Shown: piece by piece, positions 48,961 through 60,571 of the stretch
Position numbering within the stretch: position 1 is the first letter of the stretch
Layout: every line of letters starts with the position of its first letter
Origin: Lophius americanus
Lineage: Eukaryota > Chordata > Actinopteri > Lophiiformes > Lophiidae
Direction: 5' to 3'
Assembly: GCA_037951165.1 (NCBI GenBank)
Contig: JBBDHG010000024.1
Location: 8,395,001-8,459,000 of the forward strand
Length of the DNA stretch: 64,000 bases
Notes under the pieces: model-generated
The model's database searches: none
What the model was told of the DNA's origin: nothing
The model's input: only the letters and a program-made list of their open reading frames with translations
Program-made: the position numbers and the translations under genes

Positions 48961-49534
48961 AGTAGAAACTCCCGTAATATTCGGTATATTAGCCCTACTG
49001 GCCTCTCTGAGTCTCTTTGAGTCTGTCACATACATAGTATTATCACGTTACTACAGTATTCATGCGTAAACTATGGCATGAGCCATGTAAACAACTAGTC
49101 TCACTAACAATGGTTAAAAATAGCTAACCTGGTTAAAAATAGCTAACCTGTTCTGAGCAAACCCCCCCACATCGGCACACACACCTAACCGTGAACAAAG
49201 GATTTCATATCTTCACTCTGAGCGAATAATTTCAAATACGAACCGTAGGCTTGACAGGCATTCACATAATGCAACTGAACAAATGTGTCTTTAATGAGCA
49301 CTTTTTACAATTCTTTAGGGTTTTCTTTGATCGATTCACACTAAAATAGCAGTAAAGTAACGTCTTTAGTTACCTGTTTATTTGGAAAATATTTTTGAAG
49401 GTTTACAATTCTTCTGTGGTTCATTTTTAACAAAGAGAGCGGATGTTTTGTTCTGTAATTTTTAGTTTTTATTGTTTATGGAACATTTTATTGTCTGTCA
49501 CAATTCAGTGGGATACGGGTCAAAGGTGATAAGG

Positions 49535-49965
49535 TTATCGATCCATCCATTTTCTTCTGCTCATTCGGGGTTGTGTCGCGGCGACAGCAGGCTATGAAGG
49601 GTTTTCCAGATGTCCATCTCCCCAGCAACACTCTCCAGCTCATCCTGGGAGATCCTGAGGCGTTCCAAAATGGGACATAGTCCCTATAGAAAGTTATGGG
49701 TCTGCACAAAGGACTCCTTCCAGTTGGACATGCCGCTGCGGGACGCCTCCCTCTGGAGGCGTCCTGCAGCAGATGCCCGTACTACCTTAACTTGCTACTT
49801 CAGCAGCTCCACTCCGAGCTCCCTCCGGATGTCTGAGCTCTGTAGCTTATCTTGAAGGCGGAGCCCCGCCGCTTTTTGAAGGATGCTCATTTTGACAACT
49901 TGTATCCTTGCCCTTGGGCTCACCACCTGCAGGAATGTATGTTGGGGTCGGGTGCAAAGCAGTAC
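49535..49965. repeat. Teleost dispersed repeat, GC-rich
   Basis: ATCCATCCATTTTCTTCTGC, AGATCCTGAGGCGTTCC, GACGCCTCCCTCTGGAGGCG, AGATGCCCGTACTACCT and GGCGGAGCCCCGCCGC occur in the order seen in an abundant fish repeat, probably derived from a LINE. It is degenerate and encodes nothing obvious. Confidence 0.5.
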
Positions 49966-50359
49966 TTGTAGCAGGCAATGTTTCAGACATGGACATAAAA
50001 TAGCCCTAGCTACAATTTACTGTATTATTTCTAAATAATTTGTGCAGCTCTGGCTAGACAAAGTTGGTTCTAAATGAATTAAGTTTTCTTATTTGAAACC
50101 TTTAGCACATTTATTTCAACGTATGTTAAACATATCCAACTAAGCAGGCTAATATTACGAATTATAGTGGGAAAAAAACATTTAAAGTTGTTAGATAGTC
50201 TAAAGAGCCTTGTCCTTTGTGGAATGAATTTTTTTACACAATTAATTAAACTGAAAAACAAACATTCCACCTTCTGCACCACTTTTCTATGCTGTTTGGT
50301 GTTTGGCAGAGACCAGAATGGTTGTCCAGAAGTTTTTACAAGTTTTTATTTATTTTTTA

Positions 50360-50440
50360 TTTTAGCACTTTGAGATTTGATCCAAATGTAAAGTGCATTA
50401 TAAATTAAATGTATTATTATTATTATTATTTATATTCCGA
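50360..50440 (+). mobile_element. L2/CR1-like LINE, 3' tail only
   Basis: TTAGCACTTTGAGATTTGAT, CCAAATGTAAAGTGCATTAT and an ATT-repeat tail match the tail of the LINE ending near 37440 base for base over about 65 positions. Only the very end of the element was inserted or survives. Confidence 0.75.
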
Positions 50441-50449
50441 AGGGCAAGC

Positions 50450-50710
50450 ACAACAAGGTTTTTTTGTAGGCGTCCATCTTGTATTCCAACTTGTTAACTG
50501 GAACCCGATCAATTTGGGTATTATGTCATTCGCAGCTCCGACTTCTGAGGTCATTGGAATGCTACAGTATCACCTCTATTCCGACTCTGTGTGCCCCACC
50601 TCGGCTATCCTATCGTGGCTACAGAAGTTTATTTTGCACAACAACCGCCTGCTTTGAGACTAATCAACCAGGGCGCCGAGATGGTGACCGCAAGATGGCA
50701 CCAAGCTTCT
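50450..50710. repeat. Possible second copy of the 48.6 kb element
   Basis: GCGTCCATCTTGTATTCCAA, AACTGGAACCCGATCAATTT, GCTCCGACTTCTGAGGTCAT and CCGCAAGATGGC share key words with the 48610-48960 repeat in a partly inverted order, suggesting terminal inverted repeats. The ends are not clear. Confidence 0.3.
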
Positions 50711-51711
50711 AACTGATAGAAGCAGGAACCAAGCAACTGAATGTTGACTGATTATTGTTTGCCTACTTCTTGTCCAGGCTAAACCCATATATACAGATGA
50801 AATACTTATTGGTTATAACAGCTATAAAACTTTTCTTTGAGATCTGTTTTACTCCCTGATAAAGACTTGAAGTCGAGGCGTGTCAGAGTTTGTGTTTTTC
50901 AGGTCCAAATAACCATGCTGTGACAACAAAGGTATTTAGCTTTTTAAAAAGAGTGAAAAGGATTTTGACTCTTCTGATTTTTTTCCTTTTAGTCTGGCAG
51001 AAGCCAAACACTTTTAGTTATCATTTATGGCAGACAACTGCTGCCTTAGTGGAGACACTCAGATCTTTTACAATTCGATCTTCTTCAACTACGGGGAAAG
51101 GCTGGTTATTTTGGTTGGACACAATTAAACAGCGTGAAAAAAAATGAAACTTCCAGGTTCTAAGCTTTTATCACACTCACTTCATTGATGTGATGATAGA
51201 ACACCAAGTAATAATAGTTAATGACAACTCTTCGGAACTATTATCAATTGTTTCATTAAAGTACAATAGAATGCTTATTCTTAGGGTGGGCTTCAGTATT
51301 CATGTACTACATATCGTCAGACACGGCTGCTATTTTAGACGTTACTTTATTGTTTTCTTTGATTTCAGAACCAATCACAAATGTAGTGATATCCTCTTTT
51401 AATCACAAAATCTGGATGACTTTCACCCTTTTGCCAGGGCCAAACCAAGCGTCTATGGGGCCGTAAGCAGAATCTGACTTTTGGTTCCTCCCTGTCATAA
51501 CTAGTTGACACTATAAATTTAACACAGCCATTAACCATTCTATCAGTTGTAAATGTGTGTCGTCACACCAGTGTCAGCCTGTTACGTCTCGGGCTTTTAG
51601 TGTGAGAGGAATATGGTGTTAATTTACCAACTAATATTCAAATTAATTAAGTCCTATATGGAATATTTTTTATGATGGATAGAAAAAGATACACAATAAA
51701 CCAGGAGACAA

Positions 51712-51746
51712 TTTATTTACTGCAAAACATGAATTCATATTTTATT
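51712..51746 (-). terminator. Candidate polyadenylation signals of C5orf34
   Basis: Two minus-strand AATAAA hexamers (51741-51746 and 51712-51717) lie about 740-780 bases beyond the C5orf34 stop. Intervening sequence shows no coding potential. The choice between them is not determined. Confidence 0.4.
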
Positions 51747-52487
51747 GCTTTGGTTTGAAACAACGAATAAAGTCAAACACCAGTATTTCCTTAGATGACA
51801 AATGCCAATGTCAAATACTATATTAATCACAAAAATCAGTGTGACCCATGCTGTTGGTTTGATAGGTAAAATTTTATATAAACTTAATCATATAAAAATA
51901 ATAATCACTTTTGAAAACTGAATATTAATTGATCTTGGAGCGAAGATTTTAACTTAAATCTGAAATTTCATCTTAACATGGCTCTTCTCCTCACATAAAC
52001 TGCTTTTTTTTATAAAGCCAATAAAGCATGTAAAACCCGCCCCGTCAATCTGGAGAACCTGCATTGCATCACCATATATTTTTCATTTGAGTTGAAGAAA
52101 AATTAATAAACGTATTTTAAGATTTTGAACTATGTTTCTCTTAATAATAGTCTTATAGTGTATCTTTTTGTTCTCTCAAAATAGTAGGGGGAACGTTTTT
52201 TTTGCGAAAAAAGTCTTTTTGGTAGTTTTTGATACCATTTAACTAAAAGGAGGCCAATTAGGGGAATGACTTACAACACAGAGCCTTAGTGGCTTTTTGG
52301 GGCTATAACTAGGCCTACGCCAAGGTATCCAATTGGGTCTAATAAAGTGTTATCTTAGATCTGGTGCAAAGAGACTACATTATTTGAGCACGGTTCCAGA
52401 TATAAATAAACTTAAATTAAACAGCTTTGACATTAAGATAAATATGTGGAAACGGTTTTAACAGCTCATGCATTGGGGGCTCCTCTC

Positions 52488-55400
52488 TTAAACGGGACTT
52501 GTTCCCCTAAATGTGGCTGCAGATATGAGAGCATCAATGTCCTCTATGGCTTTGGAAGTTCTCTGGAGCGCTTCAGCGATGTAGTTCTCATTCACGGCTT
52601 CATGAGTCTCTGCTTTGGCAGGGCTTCTTTCCTCTGCACATTTTTTCTCACTTCCCAGAAGGTGGTTGTTCTCCAGTAAAACTGAGCACAGTGTTAAAGA
52701 ATGCACAGCACACCTTCGTCAGCGTTATTTTTGTGCAGTGACAGTACATGTCCATGTAAATGATGCCATTGGTTTGTGTTTGTAAGCAGGATAACTACAT
52801 ATTTTAAAATGGATTGCAATGCAACTAAATGGAAAGATGTTCCCTGGTAAAGGAAGCAGGTGATAAGACTTTTAGACTCTGGAACATGGATACAACAATT
52901 GTTTTCTACAAATCCTGCTAGGTGGACACCATCTTCCACTGACGATTGGCTTGATATGTTGATTTCGCTTGACTTCTTTTGCAGCTAAACGATGTATGAG
53001 TGGAGCATTTAAAAAGTAAATGTTGCTGCATACTGTAAATTAATTAAAAAATTATTATTGGGAATAAATCATTATTAATTGTGCAGCTCTATCTCTACAG
53101 TATTTTATCAACACATTTAAAGAAACATTGCATAAATGATCCTGACCACTGAAGTCCGGACGCCTTCGTGCTTTCCTCTCATGTTAAAGGATACAGTTGA
53201 ATCGTTTTATCTTCTCCAGTTCGGCAGCTACAACATCTGACCTGAATTTGATGGAGAAAAATTACATACAATTAGCCAGTGGTTCTCATTTAAACATCTT
53301 CCTATAGTGTAAACCTTTAAAATAATCTTTAAAGACAAGTACCCCCATGGGGGAAATATTTCTATGACAGATATGACACCTTTATACAAGGATGCAACTT
53401 GTTACTGACTTGTTACTGTCAAACACATGCAACCGTTAAATGTTTACGGGCCATCCTCAAAGTCAGGATAAAACCCATTTCCTGCCAACATGCTATAAGA
53501 ATTATACAGCATGTTATAACTGACAAATTTCTGTCATTTATTTTGCTTCCATTGTTTTAAACAGCAGTTTAAACTCACATTTAAAATTGGTGTATTACTT
53601 GTACAAATTGGTTTATTGGACTAATTATCACATTTTCATTAACTTAAAATAGTAATTTTTTAAATATTTTTTACTAACATTATAAAAATCTCAAATATCG
53701 CCCTGCTGTTACGTGCTGCATCCTTGTGGTATGTGTGACCCCTTTCAAGAAACATTGCTTTAAGTCTTACATCATATTCAGATTTCAGGAGAACAAGAGT
53801 GATTATACAAATTACTCACCAATTTTCTACCATCTGTGTGTCATTCACATGCTGCTCAACAGATACAAGATTGGACAGGTTTTCTTCAGTCGTTGCTGGC
53901 TTGCAGAAATGTCCTCCCTGGAAACCAAATCCCAAATTAGAAGCTCAAAAACTGTAGATATCAGGAGTTGTAATATCAACAGTAAACTACTTCTTTGACC
54001 TCATGCAAGCAGCTGGGAAGGGCCGGGAGCTTCAGCGATCGCTTAGCCTCGTTGTAACAAGTAAGGATCCTGTAAAACAGCGGTGTGGTGGTCAAGGGCT
54101 GATAGGAGAAGAGCTATTGGAAGATATGCTTTTGCCACATCGTTTATTGGTAGGGTCACATCAATTAGCAATAAATGGTGAGCAAACTCATGGACACTTT
54201 TTATACTGCCATCACATGATTTGTCAGTATAGCATCCATCCCATTGTTAATACAGTATTTCAGTGAAAGCATGCCACTAAATGCGTAAGCTAAAAATAGA
54301 GCTAATATTTTCAATACATGCTCCGATACCAAAAGCAATCAAACACTAATTTCAAAAACATTTTACCACTACAGAATTTATTTTATTTTTACCAAAATAT
54401 CAAAAGACACCTCATGGGAGATTATTTGTATGTATGGGAAACAATAGTCTAACAAATTAAATTAATTTCAAACTATTCATTTAAAAACTTCTGATATCAA
54501 AGGGTTCATCTTCAGCACATGGGTGATGTCTGTCCAAAAAAAATGTTTTAATTATAATACCCTCATTAGAGAGCAAGGTCAAACTATTTTTACAAAACAC
54601 ATCTATAATGTATGGGTGTAATAGGTCAAAAGTTTCGAAAAAAATATTGAATGGGTTTGGGATATGCTATGGAAAATCCCAACCTCATCTGAGACGGAAG
54701 TTCAATTTTCTATATAAAACAAATTTTGAAAATTCCCAAAAAAGCAAAAGGCACTTTCAACCAATGCTCGAGAAACTGGGCATTTACCAACAGACAGACG
54801 GTCTGACAGACATACTGATTGCAAAGTCATAAACTTCAAGTGGGGACAAAGCAGTGGATTACCTGCTTGCACGAGTCACTATAGAGCATATAGAATAGAG
54901 CTGCCCCGGAACGTCAGGCGGGAGGTTGTTTAAATGGTATGTGACTTCCTCCACCTGTGGGATTCACACAAACTGTTAATTTGGCATTTAATGCTTTAGT
55001 AGCTGCAGAAATCTTCTTTGTTTTAAATTTGCAAGATTTGGTTTTATGACGGCTATATGATAATATGTGGAGCTGTAGTTACCTGCCCCGACTGTAAATC
55101 AGGTCTGTGATGTATAAAATAAGTGTTCAGGACACCGTTAGACCGGATGACTGATCCGTCTCCAGGGGATACCTCTACAACTGAGACAGCTCCGCTCAGT
55201 ACTCTGCACAGAACACATACAGGTAAACACAGTGCCTGTTCAAACATTCGTCTTGCATGTTCCCATTACAGATCTCAACACTGGGACAGATGGGCACAAT
55301 ATATGATGTATCCTTATTTTTAAAAACAAATAAACAAATAATTTATAACATTTCCAATTTTACAAGGCGATAACCTAACCCCCCTAACTCAGCAACTAAA

Positions 55401-58108
55401 CTGAGTGTCCATTCCCACAGGCCAAATAGGTAACCTATATCAGCGTTTCTCAACCTTTTTCAGTCACAGCATACTTTCAAAATATGCAAAATCTTTGCAA
55501 CAACCCAGTCCAAAATGCTCCTCAGGGATGGTTCAAATCTGAGACCTTATTTCACAACAAATATCCTATATATTACTGTATGTAATATATTTATTTTAAA
55601 GAGTATGCAAAATTGTTATTTTAATGTTCATACTGTGTCCCTCTGACAGCCAGTGTGTGCGAACACACGGGAACACATACACACACACAATAAGGGATTA
55701 TTCTTAGTCTATTTTTCTTGGGTAAACTTCCTTTATATTTCTCTGATTACCTGCTCCAACCACACTTTTGAAATCCCACCCAAGATGTCCTACAGGATTC
55801 CTATCAACCTATTTAGATAGCTAAGTTATAATGTTCTTCTGAAACTCCGCCTTTGTTGATATTGTGATATGCTTTGGATCAGTGACCTTTTAGAATGTCC
55901 AATGATGACCAAGCTGCAGCTTCTTCACAGATAGCAAGACCTTTTCTTTTCCTAATGCTTGAGGGTATCTATTTTACCCTCTACACACTTCAGAACTCCA
56001 CCCCTCATTTGAAGAAAAGCAGTTCCAGGGCATCACCAAGCCACCGTCATGCTACTTTAAGGCTGTCTTTTCAGTATAGGCTCCACTCCCCCCTCCACTG
56101 AAAGTTACTTACTTATGTAGATGGTTTGGGGGTTGCTGGAGTGACTTTTAATTTGTGTCAGCAGTGGTGAATGTCTTTGATTTCAGACATGGAGCCCTGA
56201 TGTAAAATTAGCCCATAGCAGAATAAAACTTCATAACTCTACTGCTAAAGTCGGTGCATGAATGTTGGCTCAGTGTTTTAATATCCATGTCCATTTTAGG
56301 CAGGATGATATTCAGCGGGTCGAATCATTTTGAGACTGCGGTAGTTAGTGAAAGTAGCATTTTTTTTATAATGTTGAAATTAAAACAGACCTGTTACAAT
56401 TTGCTTTGGTTATTGCTAACAGCGGATTAAAAGTATATTTTGCAAGAAAACTTATTAAACATAGATAATCTTACTTCCAACTGTCTTATATATCACTATT
56501 TAGGAATAATCAAATTTTAAATAATAAATTTAGAATGTCGTCTTAGAGGATCTCATTCATGTTCTACCTGTACGTGACTCCATGACACCACATCACTTTT
56601 ACCAGCTCTGCTGGAATATGATGATCTGTATGCTCTGATTTGGCAATGGGGTCTTTAACTCTCCACCTAAAATATACAAATATGAAAACATATAATTAGT
56701 TGACAAACATTATTTTGACAGCGTTCTACGTGTTTTTTTTTCATTCAACCTGTGCCAGTGAGGTGATAGACATGTGAGAGGCAGGGCCTGAGGCAGGTGG
56801 GACTGTCTTTTTTCAGCAGGCAAGTTTAATCCCCCATGTCCCTGGTTGAGATCCTTCATTCCCCCTGCTCTGACGTCTTCAGACTTAGAAAGGCGAGCCA
56901 TCCACAGATGACGGGCCAAGGACAGAGGGTAGAACCAGATGGAGGCGACGGCACAGCTGGAGTGATGCTGGTTCACTGTAGTGGATTGGTACATACTCTC
57001 TGGCTAGGAAAGGAAGAGAATCAATGGTGTGATATAAGCATGAAAAACATTACCAAGAAGAATTACCTTTGGCTGAGCTGTGTTGTTCAGCCGAGGTGCG
57101 GAAGACCTTGAACTTATAGGCTCATTCCTTCTGCCTTCCCTTCCCCGATAAACTTCTTTGGCCTCGTCATTTGTGGTCTGAAAGATCAGATCACCCACTT
57201 GCTGCTGATTGCCTGGGCTGCCGTCAGAATCGCTGAATGCCTGCTCACTTAGGTGCTGCTGATACTGTGTCCGACTGAGACTGCATGTGAACTTGACTGA
57301 GAATTCTTCACCTGAGGGTGACAGTGTGAACACAGCTTTGCCATCCTCTGACTTGACGATGGTCTCCCCTCCATGGTCGAGCTCAGTGTCACATGAGGAC
57401 CACTCAGGCCACTGTACATCGGAGTCAATGCTGAAGAAAGGCTGCAGGAGGAAATGCAAAGAACGCTAATGTAATTCCCAAAATATAATATGAGGGGTTG
57501 ATGGAGGGCTGGGTATGTATCGCGGTTATTAAGTACCTTTTTGTGGTCAACTGGGATGAGTTCTTCTGGTAGATATGGACGATTAGCAAATTTGTTCCTA
57601 AATGCCAGAACAGCCACCATCAGATCCTGTAAATAGACAGTACACCTCTGAATGCACCGTAAATGTACACTGATCAACCATGACATCATAACCACTGACA
57701 GGTTTGATTATATTGTTACAAAGGTGTTTAACAACAACAGCGTTTAAAATTTTGAGGTTAATACTATTTTGTTGTAGAACAGGTGGTTTTCACACAACGG
57801 TGTTCTTTAAGCTAGGTAACGACAGACGGCTAAATTTGTCAGGGAATGACCTTGTTCAGTTTGATGTGCCTCCTGTTTCAAGAACAGAAGCTTATCGTGC
57901 ACACCTTGTAGATGCTGATGGTAAATCTGGTCCTCTGTCGGACTCTCTCTGTGCGTTGCAGAGGATGTGCGGAAGACTCCATTGGTTTCTCCAGCAGGAA
58001 CTCACAACCACACGGCGACAGCTGAAGCCGGGCTCCGTTGCCGTAATGGACATCCACCGACTCATCCTCATACATGATCATCATACTGTCAGTGGCGGTG
58101 GTTTCCAT
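52488..58108 (-). CDS. C5orf34: C5orf34 homologue, complete, 11 exons
   Basis: Protein of uncertain function, conserved in vertebrates. Minus-strand exons: 57905-58108, 57537-57626, 57067-57441, 56750-57003, 56568-56666, 55083-55203, 54863-54954, 54000-54069, 53820-53917, 53195-53241, 52488-52681. They sum to 1644 bases, 547 residues, with continuous frame. The first exon reads MIMYEDESVDVHYGNGARLQ, LSPCGCEFLLEK and HPLQRTERVRQRTRF, close to human. Later matches are DSDVQWPEWSS, ELVKVMWCHGVTYR, SPGDGSVIRSNGV, HLNNLPPDVPG, AAELEKIKRFN and EALQRTSKAIEDIDALIS. Human C5orf34 is about 638 residues. A block before the ENWS motif is missing here: only an 82-base intron separates the flanking exons. 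Divergent from rnf34. Confidence 0.9.
57664..57702. mobile_element. Solo end of a Tc1-like transposon
   Basis: GTACACTGATCAACCATGAC then ATCATAACCACTGACAGGT closely resembles the terminal inverted repeat of the fish Tc1-like family also present at 35128-35560. Only one end is visible, in the first intron of C5orf34. Confidence 0.45.
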
Positions 58109-58154
58109 GTTTTCTACAGACCCGCTGAAAAATCAAAAGACGTTGACGCGTTAG

Positions 58155-58211
58155 TGACGTCATGACGTATAATCACGCGTGCTCATCAATAGGGAAGAAG
58201 TAACCGGAAGT
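58155..58211 (-). promoter_or_regulatory. C5orf34 promoter with CRE and ETS sites
   Basis: About 50-100 bases upstream of the C5orf34 start are a perfect palindromic CRE, TGACGTCA (58155-58162), a second TGACGT half-type site (58164-58169) and an ETS-type ACCGGAAGT (58203-58211). The combination is common in TATA-less vertebrate promoters. Use in this gene is inferred from position. Confidence 0.5.
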
Positions 58212-58814
58212 TCTATCATTGGAAGTATTTTTGTTATTTTCACACATTGTATTACACGACGGAGTATAATTGCTACATTGCTAAATAAAATAACTTCGAT
58301 TATGAATTCGTAATTTAACGATAAAAATTTGAATCGTTCCTTTAAAACTGGGAATTGATAGTTTGACATCCTGAGCTGTAGGAATGCTGTACCACACGCA
58401 CAGTCCCACACACACCTGGTTTGGTTTAAATGGAAGCGACAAAAGTTTGACAGGACAGGCAACAGCATGACAACCCCCCAAAAAGGGAACGGTTTTGCAG
58501 ATTGTGGCCACTGACCATTTCTTTCTCCTCATGCTGCCTGACTGACTTCTCGCTAGTTTGCGGTATCTGCAGCCCATTCAGGTTGTACATTGACAGGTAG
58601 TCCAGCTCTTCCACGATGTAACATCCAAACATACCGTCAGAGGAAGTTTTTTCTGTATCTCGTCCAATGCCAGAACTCTGGAGAACTGTTGAAGGACAAA
58701 CCTTTGTGTGAAGTGGGGCACTGCCAGAGCCTTACATAAGTACGTATGGGCTACTCTTGTGTCCGATGAAAACGTCAGAAACACAAGTCTATAATCTTTA
58801 TCATTCTTAAGTAT

Positions 58815-59235
58815 GTGTGCATCTTCTTCTTTTCTCAGTTGTCCCCTTGAGGGGTCACCGCAGCCAATCATCTGTTTTCCATCTTGCCCTGCCCCATGCA
58901 TCTTCCTCTATCACACCAACCAACTGCATGTCATCTCCCAACCCATTCAGAAACCCCATCTTTGGTCTTCCCCTTTTTCTCTTGCATGGCAGCTTCATCT
59001 CCAGCGTCCTTCTATAGATCCTGTATTCTTCACATGTACAAACCATCTCCGTCTGGCCTCTCTTTGACTCCCAAGACGGCTTATCTGGACTGTCCCTCTG
59101 ATTTCCTCGTTTCTAATCCTGTCTTTCTTCGCCACTCCCAAAGACAATCTTAGCATCTTCAAATCTGCCACCTCCGGCTCTGTATCCTGTCTTTTGGTCA
59201 GTGCTACATTCTCTAAGCAATACAGCATAGCAGGT
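58815..59235 (-). mobile_element. RTE-like LINE, 3' fragment
   Basis: Minus-strand pieces MLRLSLGVAKKDRIRNEEIR, GTVQISRLGSQREARRRWFV, KLPCKRKRGRPKMGFLNGLG and VGVIEEDAWGRARWK match the C terminus of the same LINE family as at 23830-24345 and 47040-47975. The 3' end reads, on the plus strand, CTTCTTCTTTTCTCAGTTGT then CCCCTTGAGGGGTCACCGCA. The frame is broken, so it is inactive. Confidence 0.8.
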
Positions 59236-59254
59236 CTCCCTACTGTTTTGGGTT

Positions 59255-59320
59255 ATGACTGAAGTAATTTGTAATTTCCCCATTGTGGGACTAATAAAGG
59301 TTTATCTTATCTTATTGATA
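59255..59320 (+). mobile_element. LINE 3' tail of a second family
   Basis: GTAATTTCCCCATTGTGGGA then CTAATAAAGGTTTATCTTAT resembles the 3' tails of several fish L2-group LINEs. It directly abuts the start of the RTE-like fragment and is in opposite orientation. Confidence 0.4.
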
Positions 59321-60104
59321 TTATTGTTATTTATTGAATAGGGTTTTTGATAACAGGTAGCCCTCTTCTCCCCTAAACAGTGCATTATAGCTTTGTGCGT
59401 AGTCTCAGACACTGCCTACCTGGTTGAACGGGTGACTCAAGCTCATAGCAGCTTATAGGAGGTGGTGTCTTCTTGCTAGGGTCAAATCACCAAGATTCTG
59501 GCATCTGATTAAAGGGAAGAAACCTTAAAATATCAGCTAATGCTGACCAATTCTCTCACCCCCAGTTCCACCTATTCCACCTACCTGTGCTGTTGCCTTT
59601 GTTTGAGAACCATTCATGTGAATGGTTAGATAGGTACCAGAGAATACCTTGGTTATGAGTATTGATTAGTTAACCCTAAATTTCATTAGCTGTGGATTTT
59701 GTGTAAATAGTAATTCAGTAATTATTGATGGTGGTTAATTTTATTCCTAAATTGTTATCTTTTGGTTAATTAAGTAAGTAGTTTGTATAGAGTTCTACCT
59801 AGTCTAATTTTGTATAAAGCCCCGAGCATTTGCTAGAACTGAAAACGCCTTTTGTGTTTTGAAACTTTCCCCTGTTTTTGATGTAGGCATTAGGTCAGAT
59901 AATAATTTTTAGTTTGAATTTTCTTTTGTAAAGTAAGAATAGGTAACATTTTATTGATAATTTTTATTGTTTTGGGTCCTTAATCAGTATCTGGAAAGAA
60001 AAAAAAAATGATGTGTGATAATTTTGAAGGCTCATTCTTGGGAATGGAAGAGTGGGACCAAACACAAATGTCTCCCTAAACAGAGGAGTAACACTTACCT
60101 TTTC

Positions 60105-60190
60105 ATTCCTCTTCTCTCCAGCGCATATCTCCACCTCTCCAGGTGTTCTTCCACCTATTCCTGGTTCTCACTAGAGATCAAGATGCAATA
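60105..60190 (-). mobile_element. Small RTE-like LINE fragment
   Basis: CATTCCTCTTCTCTCCAGCG, CATATCTCCACCTCTCCAGG and TGTTCTTCCACCTATTCCTG match 47350-47440 closely, a segment of the reverse transcriptase encoding SREQVEDNLESWRYALERRG. Only about 85 bases remain. Confidence 0.6.
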
Positions 60191-60517
60191 GAAGTACACT
60201 AGCTAGCACGTCGAACTTTATTTGAATGATTTGTATTTTGTATATTCTTTTATTTTTACAACATTTAATTTAATTGCCAGGGTCACTTTACAACGGTTGG
60301 AGCTGCTGTAATTTTAAAACTGCACCAGAGGACGTTATGCTATGAGCCAGAGGGTAGAGGCAGTGCAACAACAAGAATGCGCGCTGCCTTTAAAAACCAC
60401 AGAAGAAGAACTCCTCCTCCTCCTGAGATGCTCCCTCCCTTTCTAGTCGATGCTCTCGTCACAGCAGCAGTAGTAGGATCCTCAAATTACCATCCAGGCT
60501 GTTTGGATCAATAAGTG

Positions 60518-60571
60518 ATGCTCCATACTGCAATGGTTACTCCGCTAGTGGAAATACCGGAGCTGCGATGA
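60518..60571 (+). promoter_or_regulatory. Upstream ORF of rnf34 overlapping the main start
   Basis: An upstream ATG at 60518-60520 opens a 17-codon frame (MLHTAMVTPLVEIPELR), with a second in-frame ATG at 60533-60535. Its TGA (60569-60571) overlaps the main ATG (60568-60570) as ATGA. Such an arrangement would make translation of rnf34 depend on leaky scanning or reinitiation. That the transcript includes 60518 is assumed; the transcript start is not known. Confidence 0.55.

Larger units (their letters stand above)
48478..52487. other. Intergenic region between USP37-like gene and C5orf34
   Basis: The two genes are tail to tail. The region contains the USP37-like 3' UTR (end not defined), several repeat stretches listed separately, and the probable C5orf34 3' UTR with minus-strand AATAAA signals at 51741-51746 and 51712-51717. 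No coding exon recognised. Confidence 0.5.
58170..60490. other. Gap between divergent C5orf34 and rnf34
   Basis: Holds no recognised exon. The central part carries LINE fragments (58815-59320 and about 60110-60190). The last 150 bases before 60490 are richer in GC, with CTCCTCCTCCTCC and CAGCAGCAGTAG tracts, and probably form the rnf34 promoter and transcript start. Confidence 0.5.

Noticed and set aside
48622..49020. 132-codon plus-strand frame after the USP37-like stop
   Set aside because: It lies in an interspersed repeat with inverted-repeat-like words; no known domain.
54003..54266. Plus-strand open frame of 87 codons
   Set aside because: It lies antisense over a C5orf34 exon and the adjacent intron; the minus-strand exon explains the sequence.
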